From assembly GCA_030998225.1 (NCBI GenBank), contig JAPYXD010000754.1:682001-746000 (forward strand): 64,000 nt of DNA, written 5' to 3'. Source of the DNA: Diplolepis rosae (lineage: Eukaryota; Arthropoda; Insecta; Hymenoptera; Diplolepididae). A program made the translations under genes and the position numbers. Shown in pieces: positions 57,301-64,000 of this stretch (position 1 is its first letter; every line of letters starts with the position of its first letter). The notes under the pieces were generated by a model, which made no database searches, had not been told where the DNA came from, and saw only the letters and a list, made by a program, of their open reading frames with translations.

Positions 57301-59263
57301 GTTTTTTGTAATTTTTTGAAAATGATTGAAGTTTCTTAAATCATTGCTCATTTTTTCGGGCAAATATTCTCTACAAGTTAACCGTTTCCAATTTTTTAAA
57401 ATAAAATCTTTAATGGCTGAAATCATTAAAAATCAATTTTCCAAAACAAAATTTTTATAAACAAATTGCTGTATTTGATAATAATTGATTCATTTTCAAA
57501 AACTGGAAACGGTTAAGTTGAAGAGAATATTTTTCCCGAAAAAATAAGCTATGATTTAAGAAACTTCAATCATTTTCAAAAAATTTGTAAGAAGCGATAG
57601 TAAGGAAAAATCCTATTATAAAAAACATTATTAAAAAATTATTTTTCGTAATTTTTAAATTTTTTCATTAAAAAGAGTGTCTTTCCTTACATGATACGGC
57701 TGATGATATAATTTCCAGTCTTTAAATCAAAGAAAAACTTGTTTTTCCAGAGACTGATTTTTGGCATGACAACTACCTTAAGGTAGTTGATCCACGAAAA
57801 TTAGACCTCAGGCAAAAATAAATAATTCTGCTTTGAAGAATAGCAATATTATTATTGAAAGGCTATTTTGGAAGAAAAAGATTAATTTCCATGAAAAAAA
57901 TTCGAAACACCGAAAAATAATTTTATTAATAAATTTTATTTTTGCCCAAACTTTTTTTCTTCTTACTTCTTACCAAATTTTTAAAAATTATGCGGTTTTA
58001 ATAAATCACGGTTCGTTTTCTTAGGAAAAAGATTTCCCATAACTTGACCATTTCCAATTTTCAAAAATGAATAAATTATTATCAAATTCAGCAATTTGTT
58101 TATCAAAATTTCGTTTTGGAAAATTTTTTTAATGGATTCAGACATTAAAGAATTTATTTTTAAAAATCAGAAACGGTGAAGTTGTGGGAAATCTTTTCTC
58201 TAAAAAAATGGTTCATGATTTATTAGAATCGTATAAGTTTTCATTATTTTGTAAGAAGCGATAAGAAAAAAAATTGGGTCAAAAATAAAATTTATTAATA
58301 AAATTATTTTTCTGTCTTTCAAATTTTTTTCATGTGAAATAATCTTTTCTCTTTCAAAATAGCCTTTCAATAATAATATTGCTATTCTTGAAATCAAAAT
58401 TATCTATTTTTGCCTGAGGTCTAATTTTCGTGGATGAAAACTACCTTAAATTTTGTTCAAAATTTTTTTAATAAAAAGCTTCATTTTTTCCTTTAAAAAT
58501 CATCCAAGGTAGAAAATGGGTCGGAAATTGCTATTGGACTCATAAGAGGATCCTTGCGCTCGGCTGGATTAAAAGAGGTCCACTAAAACTAAAATTCAGT
58601 TGAGTTTCAAGAAGATTGAAGACAACAAATTTTTACGCGCGTAAATTTGCCCCATATTTTGTTTTAACACTAGAAGTACCACGTGGATCATTTTTGACCC
58701 ACGAGGGTTTGTCGAGGGCCCTACCTCTCTCCATAATCATCGCAGGACTAAACGCTCCCGTGACTTTTAATCACTTATGGGGTTTTACAGCTCACCAAAA
58801 TTGAACATAGGGTTTATTTAGCACTATGGAGGATCAACAAAGAACTTATATTTAGACTCGGGCTTTCAGTTCGTCTCAGCGTGAATCAAACTTGAATTAG
58901 ATGACAAGGAGGGTAATTATTTCTATATTTTTAAGTAAATAATATGTTACTTACGTCCATCGTTGTCATAGATGCTAGGAAAGAACTGAAGGCTTTACCC
59001 ATCAATGCATCGGTGGAACGAACTGAAGTGGCGTATTGTCCAATCCATTGATGGATTATTTCATAGGCCGTGTTCCAAATTAAGGGACTGCTTATTTCGC
59101 TTTCTCTGCAAGGGTAAATTATCTTGATCCAGTTTCATATAAAGTATACTTTCTGAAGAAAAGTGATGGTAAATATGAAACCTACTATCTACGTATAATG
59201 CCGGAGCATTTCAATGTTTTTTTTTTTTTACATAAAGTTCTGTAATTTTTAAAAAAAGTTTTA

Positions 59264-59311
<48 letters not shown>

Positions 59312-61955
59312 CTTTATTTAGTAATAGCTTGTTTTCAAGATCATGAAACAGTTCATTTAAATTCATAGAACTTTTTTTTCCGTGTGCGGATACTAACCCT
59401 TAATAATTACCTTATAAGGCAATCAAAATGTTTGATATTAGAAAATTAATCGTCCTTAACACTTACTTGAAAAACATTAATCCCCAATTGTCAGAAGCTT
59501 TTGCTGCATCGTACTTGGGCATTGCGATTACATCAAGTTTCGGTAGTCCTATTGTGCTATTGAAATAGTCTTGCAAATAGTTGACTATTTTGACGATTTT
59601 GTCGGGCACTTGTTTTAATGAATCTACGTTTCCCTTTCTACCCCAGACTTTAATTTCTACTTTACGCCCGCCAACTTCATTCACGACAGTGGTAGGAGAT
59701 AAGCTTTCAAAATCTGATATGATGAAAGCAAGTTGACTTGTTTGCATCTCTGGCGTTTCAGCAAAATGCGTGCATGTTAAATCCGGTTCCCCTGGCCTTT
59801 CAAAAAATACGATATTAAAATAGTTGCTTCTCAGAAAAACAGTTCTCGGGAAAAAATATTTAATTACACTTCTAAGAAATGCAGCATCATTGTTGATAAT
59901 ATCGTTTTAGAGAAAAAATATTATTTGTCATTAACTGAACATACAAAAATTATTTATTTGAAAATTTTCACATTTAAATAATTTTTTTTCTTATTACTAA
60001 TCACTAATTTTTTACAAATGATGGGATTCTAATAAATGAGTCCTTTTTCTGAAAAATGATATTTTTCATTATCTTAGGCATTAAACAATTAATTTTCAAC
60101 ATTTGTACATGATTAATTTATGAAAAATCTTTGCGATAAAGCAAATTATTTATTAAAGTCTCATAATATAAAAAAATTTGGTGTTTAGCGATAATAAAAA
60201 AATTTTATTTAAAAATAAAAGTTTTATAATAAATATTGTCCGTATGTTACATTTATGAGGAATAATCTTCCTTCTTCTCAAGAATATTATTAAAAATAAT
60301 AATATTGCAAATAAGTTTTTGTAGTTCCAGAAGAGTATTGGTTTTTTGTGAATACCAATAAAATGTAATTGTAAAGAGTACTGAATTGAAATAATTATTT
60401 AATGTTTAAATACAGGACCTCAGGACAATATTTTTAATCAAAATATGTTGTCCATATTTTCTGCGAATACTTCTCACGAGTATTTATGAAAAATTGATAT
60501 ATTTTGCATCAATAGTATTCGTTAATAGGCGCCGTCTATACTCGCTCTCTAAATTTGAATCAGTCAAAATCTATTGATTATCAGTGGAAATTGACTGATT
60601 CAAATAGCTAAAAAGAGGTTACTGTAAATCAGTCAAATTTCACTGATTATTTCAGTGAAAATGCAAATCACTAATTCAATCAGTGAAAATTTGACTGATT
60701 TAGATTTATAGAGCGCAAAATTAGTTCTGGATTTACAATTACCTATTTCAAATATTCAGTTAAATTTATTTTTTTTGCACTTATTTTCGATACTTGCCTC
60801 TACAATTTTTTTACAAGAGTTTTTCGAAAATTCAAGACATATATATATACAATAAAGTCATACTCACACATCAGTGGTTCTCTCTGCAGGCATATTTGAT
60901 AAGGCTGTCATATTCTTTGGATGGATTAAAGTCAATTGATAATTTGCTTTAAATATAAATCCATCAAAAGAAGGATATACTTTTCGCGCATTATCTCTCT
61001 TCAAATAAGTTGCTAAGAAAGTGCTGAAAATATTATTTAGTATACGTTTCAAAAGTAATTAAATCTTGATTCTAAGTTGTTCCTTATTACAAATATATGT
61101 ACACTTGTGCACTAATTAAAATACGCTTTGAAATATTTATTCTATAATTATATTTGATTAATGAATGGCTTACTGCTTTTTTCCATCTTTATCGATGTAA
61201 TCATTTCTGAAAAGACCTGAACTGTCGAAAGTAGACATGTTCCCATAGTACGTGATGTCAATTTCACACATCGACCCTTCTCTCAGGCTGTCATTTAAGT
61301 TAATTGTATACCAAGATATTTTGGGCCCTTTACCCATTTGAACAACAGAGACGGTAGTAATCTCCTCTCTTAAAAATAGTTTCATTATCATACAGCTTGT
61401 GATGAATATATCATAAATTATAAATTTATACATATTATACTAATGAATCTTACGGTGTTGAAAAGTTAGGCCCTAGTTTTGTTATTTTTTTCACATCAGC
61501 GTGCAAGATTTCAAGGTCACGGTCAACATTCAGAACAATCTTCTCTGTTGGTCTGACCCACGTGACATTAATTCGCACCCGACCCTTAAACTTCGTTTCA
61601 TTTATGAATGGCTGAATTTCTAAGTAGTATTTGTTTGGTTTTGTGTCTCGGGGAAGACGATTTTCCACTGGTTCCTCGATATCATAAATGTCAACGCTCC
61701 TTTTTGATCGATATATTTCCTAATTAAATTTCAAAAATATATTTAAAAAATTTTTTGATTCCTATATATAATTTCATGTCCCTTTTGTTGGAGTGAATAA
61801 TAATACAATTAGGCTTATATTGTATTTTATTTTATTGTTTACTTTAATAATCATCAGCAAAAATCAAATTTAGAACTTACTTGATGAAAAGCATTGCTTC
61901 CAGCAACTATCAAAAAGACAGACAAAATAAGGGTTGCCCACCCCATCGTGATCAT
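51375..61955 (-). CDS. M1 aminopeptidase-like protein, probably non-catalytic, secreted
   Basis: Fourteen - strand coding exons: 61,955-61,881; 61,719-61,454; 61,368-61,174; 61,023-60,868; 59,796-59,467; 59,105-58,955; 56,675-56,552; 56,261-56,183; 55,833-55,626; 54,185-53,954; 52,978-52,701; 52,374-52,175; 52,072-51,899; 51,813-51,375. All have GT-AG ends and join in phase to 968 codons plus stop, the usual length for insect aminopeptidase N. Exon 1 is a signal peptide (MITMGWATLILSVFLIVAG). Then come the M1 N-terminal domain, catalytic-domain scaffold and ERAP1-like C-terminal domain. Key residues are replaced: GAMEN is KASDN (330-334), HEXXH is YEIIH (355-359), the distal Glu ligand is Lys378, and the catalytic Tyr position is Cys430. 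The tail is Ser/Thr-rich with no hydrophobic GPI signal. Exon 12 uses the weak donor GTTCGT, chosen because it keeps frame. I infer a secreted pseudo-peptidase with a binding role. Confidence 0.88.
53079..53910. mobile_element. Foldback element in intron 10
   Basis: Arms of about 400 bp (53,079-53,478 and 53,513-53,910) are inverted copies meeting around 53,495. The ends read CCTAAAAACTTTTTGTCTC. Inside each arm is CTCTTTTAATTCC and GACGGGTTGTCAGTATACAG, also found in the element at 56.8 kb. Small ORFs inside are mirror-image repeat sequence. Confidence 0.75.
54424..54696. mobile_element. AATCAGT-heptamer MITE in intron 9
   Basis: About 270 bp of alternating AATCAGT/ACTGATT units. The right end is ATTTAGAGAG. 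The left end is mutated (AGAATCTAAAT). Confidence 0.7.
55887..56159. mobile_element. AATCAGT-heptamer MITE filling intron 8
   Basis: This 273-bp copy starts CTCTCTAAAT and ends ATTTAAAGAG, with TA on both sides. It makes up most of the 349-bp intron between exons 8 and 9, so the intron was about 75 bp before insertion. Confidence 0.8.
56361..56428 (+). tRNA. tRNA-like sequence (pseudogene or SINE head) in intron 7
   Basis: A D-arm-like AATTGGTTAG, an anticodon-stem pairing CACT/AGTG and a perfect B box GGTTCGAATCC (56,406-56,416) are spaced as in a tRNA. The acceptor arms do not pair and the anticodon loop lacks the invariant T before the anticodon, so a functional tRNA is unlikely. Confidence 0.5.
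56834..58622. mobile_element. Foldback element in intron 6, related to the 53-kb element
   Basis: The outer inverted ends pair: ACTGAATTGTAGTCCTAGTG on the left against the complement of the sequence near 58,580-58,600. GACTGGTTGTCAACATACAG near the left end matches the 53-kb family. An inner inverted pair spans 57,145-57,300 and 57,640-57,780. The part at 58,170-58,444 also occurs at 5,395-5,680. No real ORF is present. Confidence 0.65.
58640..58954. other. Remainder of intron 6, no gene seen
   Basis: It contains CACTAGAAGTACCACGTGG and TCATTTTTGACCC, which resemble piggyBac-type MITE ends, but no second end was found. Confidence 0.35.
59264..59310. repeat. (AT)n microsatellite in intron 5
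   Basis: An uninterrupted AT dinucleotide run of more than 40 bp. Confidence 0.95.
60545..60713. mobile_element. AATCAGT-heptamer MITE in intron 4
   Basis: This 169-bp copy starts CTCTCTAAAT and ends ATTTATAGAG, flanked by CG on both sides (60,543-60,544 and 60,714-60,715). Confidence 0.8.
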
Positions 61956-62269
61956 TTGTTGTTCCTAAAATATATATTTTTTAACTCCAATAAGAAATTT
62001 CCAAGTTTAATTATGCCCTTTTCGAAATATTTTTTCTACTTGAAATAAAAGGAAATATATATGTGTGAGTAAAAAATGAATGCCGTGGTAAGACACATTT
62101 AAAACGGAGTTTAATTCAAGTAGATACAGCGATAATTGGCAAGACTGCACCAGGGGATTAGAAATAAATAAGTAGAAAGTGCATATCATGGTAAGCCAAG
62201 CGTGAGTATATAAAAGATTGACCCAAACTCGGAAAGTTTTTACAGACAAATATACTTTATAATTTAATA
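61956..62269. other. Upstream of the aminopeptidase-like start codon
   Basis: An acceptor-like TTTTAG precedes the start codon by about ten bases (near 61,966), which suggests a spliced 5' UTR exon further right. I cannot place that exon or a promoter. Confidence 0.35.
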
Positions 62270-62900
62270 TTTTGCCTCAAATATATTTTCTAATAGAAAT
62301 TAAATTTTTTTTATTTCTGGTAAACATTGCTGTTCAAATAGACGGAAAATTTAAGAATTTTGAATCTAAATGAATGAATGCGATTTAATGCCGAAATTTT
62401 AAAGAAAGACAGATTTCAATCTATTATTTTTACTGAAATCCATTTTCTGACGAACATTTGGAAAATTTGTTTCTTTATTTCCGGGAAATACTTTACTTCA
62501 AGCAGACAGAAATTTTTGGATTTCTAATTAAAATGAATGAATGCGATTTCATGCCTGAACTTCGAAGCAATTGAATTAAGAAAAAAGTTTTTTAGAGAAA
62601 TACACATTTTAATCTGATATTTAATATTTTACTAAAATAATTAAATAACTAATTTTATTTCTATGATTTTCAACTAAAATAAATGAATGCAATTTTATGT
62701 CCAAATTTTGGAGTAATCAAATTCAGAAAATGTTTTTAGAGATATACACACTTTAATCTAATATTTTTACTAAAATATATCTCTTGATAAAATAAATTGG
62801 AAAAGTTATTTCTTTCTTTCCAGAAAATATTTTAGGTCAATTAGAAATAAACTTTTCAGCATTTCCAATTAAAATGAGTAAATGCGATCGAAATTTTTTT
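62270..62900. repeat. Degenerate tandem repeat, about four units of 150-190 bp
   Basis: The phrase AAATGAATGAATGCGATTT recurs with variation near 62,370, 62,530, 62,680 and 62,870. Between occurrences, AATCTAATATTTTTACTAAAAT and TTTCTTTCCGGGAAATA-like stretches repeat in the same order. No ORF is supported. Confidence 0.6.
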
Positions 62901-64000
62901 AGAAAGGAAGAAACGTTTTTTCAAGCATATAGAAAGATAATAGAATCTTGGACACAAAGCAATTTTTTTAATCTGCGAGATTTTTTCTGGCTGTATTATT
63001 GACCCGTTTACTAGATTGCTAGATCAGACTTGAACTTAATTATTTTAGATTCGAGACATCAAATGTCCTTGACTTTTATCACGTGATTTATAAGAGAACA
63101 ATGGCTCACCTAATTTGATGAAAAAATAAAATTCCGCAATCTCTTCAAAAAATCGGCCGCGGCTGAACGTAGTCGTACGCAAACTGGAGCCTGTAAGTTA
63201 TTCTTCCTGGATTCGTACCACGAATGCCCTACGAGGGTCGAGGAAGGAAAAAAAAAACACTTTGCCACGTGACATCCGCTCACCGAGAGACAAATCACGG
63301 GTTTGAAACGCTTACCCACTTAGACGTATTGCAATAGCTAGGACCAATGGGTCTCCCATTATCCAATTTCGGGCTGCATATGTCACATATCACAAAAGGG
63401 GACTAATCGCGATGACGAACGGATGTACGTGCGAGATAAAACGATTCACGTCAATGGCCAATCCAGGAGTGTGAATGATAGGTGATACTAGTAACGATAC
63501 CAGTCAAGTTTTTTCTGACAATCACAGAAATAAATTATGTAGCAGGCGTTGCGAAGGTTAAACCGGAACTTTGGAAGCAATTGGAAATAAAAACTAATCT
63601 GTTTCTCTTGATAATATAAACGTTCGACAACTACTTCCATCCCCACGAGTCTCAATTTCTTCGCAACCTTCAAACCCATTAAATTTAATGATAATCCTGT
63701 AGAGAGATTTGGATCGGTACCCGAGTCGAAATCTCGGTGCAAGTTTTACGTTCTTAGGTACTGCTTACCCCTACTTTGATACTTCTCGAAATATTTAGAA
63801 CCTGAATTAATCCTTATTTTCTAATTCTTAAAGCTAAAACTTCATTTAGACCTGATATGTTTCGAATAGTGAAAACCTTTTAGACCTAGTTTTAACCTTT
63901 ATCTCCTATATTGCTATTATTCTCAGTTTTTATTTGAAATTGAGTTGTTATTTAAATAACTTTAAAGCTAAAAATTGAATATATAAATTATGCGATTACT
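62901..64000. other. Unassigned upstream DNA
   Basis: Two short - strand ORFs (63,319-63,110 and 63,742-63,488) show no known motif. A more GC-rich stretch at 63,150-63,480 could hold a promoter or non-coding first exon of the aminopeptidase-like gene, but nothing specific supports this. Confidence 0.4.

Noticed and set aside
58673..58720. piggyBac-type MITE end
   Set aside because: Only one end-like motif is seen and no TTAA-flanked partner was found.
1..64000. CRISPR arrays or bacterial operons
   Set aside because: No regular spacer-repeat array was found; the repeats are interspersed or inverted transposon sequences and the genes contain introns.

Overview
This window is animal nuclear DNA, most likely from an insect. 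It is AT-rich and intron-bearing. It carries several mariner lineages, an R1-like LINE, a Penelope-like element, a Copia element, hAT-type and Tc1-type non-autonomous elements, and a spliced M1 aminopeptidase-like gene. I cannot name the species. Nothing bacterial (operons, Shine-Dalgarno sites, CRISPR arrays) was seen.

Layout. (1) From 1 to 5.9 kb: a deleted mariner nested in a short GC-rich repeat, a second mariner remnant, then a Penelope-like element present as two head-to-head arms. The 3' flank of the minus-strand arm contains a hammerhead ribozyme core on the minus strand. (2) From 5.9 to 48.9 kb: a large segment occurs three times in the same orientation (A about 1.3-15.7 kb, B about 19.1-28.2 kb, C about 30.1-48.9 kb). 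Each copy carries parts of an unrecognised multi-exon gene on the + strand. Its exons have the same splice phases in each copy and differ in length only by whole codons. The large intron is filled by the same LINE, mariner and 2-kb foldback remnants. Each copy then gained private insertions: an R1-like LINE before B; a 162-bp hAT MITE and a composite repeat in B; a Copia element and a mariner interrupted by a 3.68-kb palindromic hAT-type element in C.

(3) From 48.9 to 51.3 kb: a Tc1-like palindrome and otherwise empty AT-rich DNA. (4) From 51,375 to 61,955 on the - strand: one M1 aminopeptidase-like gene. I assembled it as 14 coding exons, 968 codons, with all splice phases consistent. It has a signal peptide and full family length. 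However, the GAMEN motif, the first HEXXH histidine, the distal zinc-ligand glutamate and the catalytic tyrosine position are all substituted, so it looks like a secreted pseudoenzyme. Its introns host two foldback elements, a tRNA-like sequence and three copies of an unusual MITE built of inverted AATCAGT/ACTGATT heptamers. (5) From 62 to 64 kb: upstream DNA with a degenerate tandem repeat.

No gene pathway links the triplicated gene with the aminopeptidase-like gene. The main story is nested transposition on a triplicated locus beside an intact, apparently non-catalytic peptidase relative.
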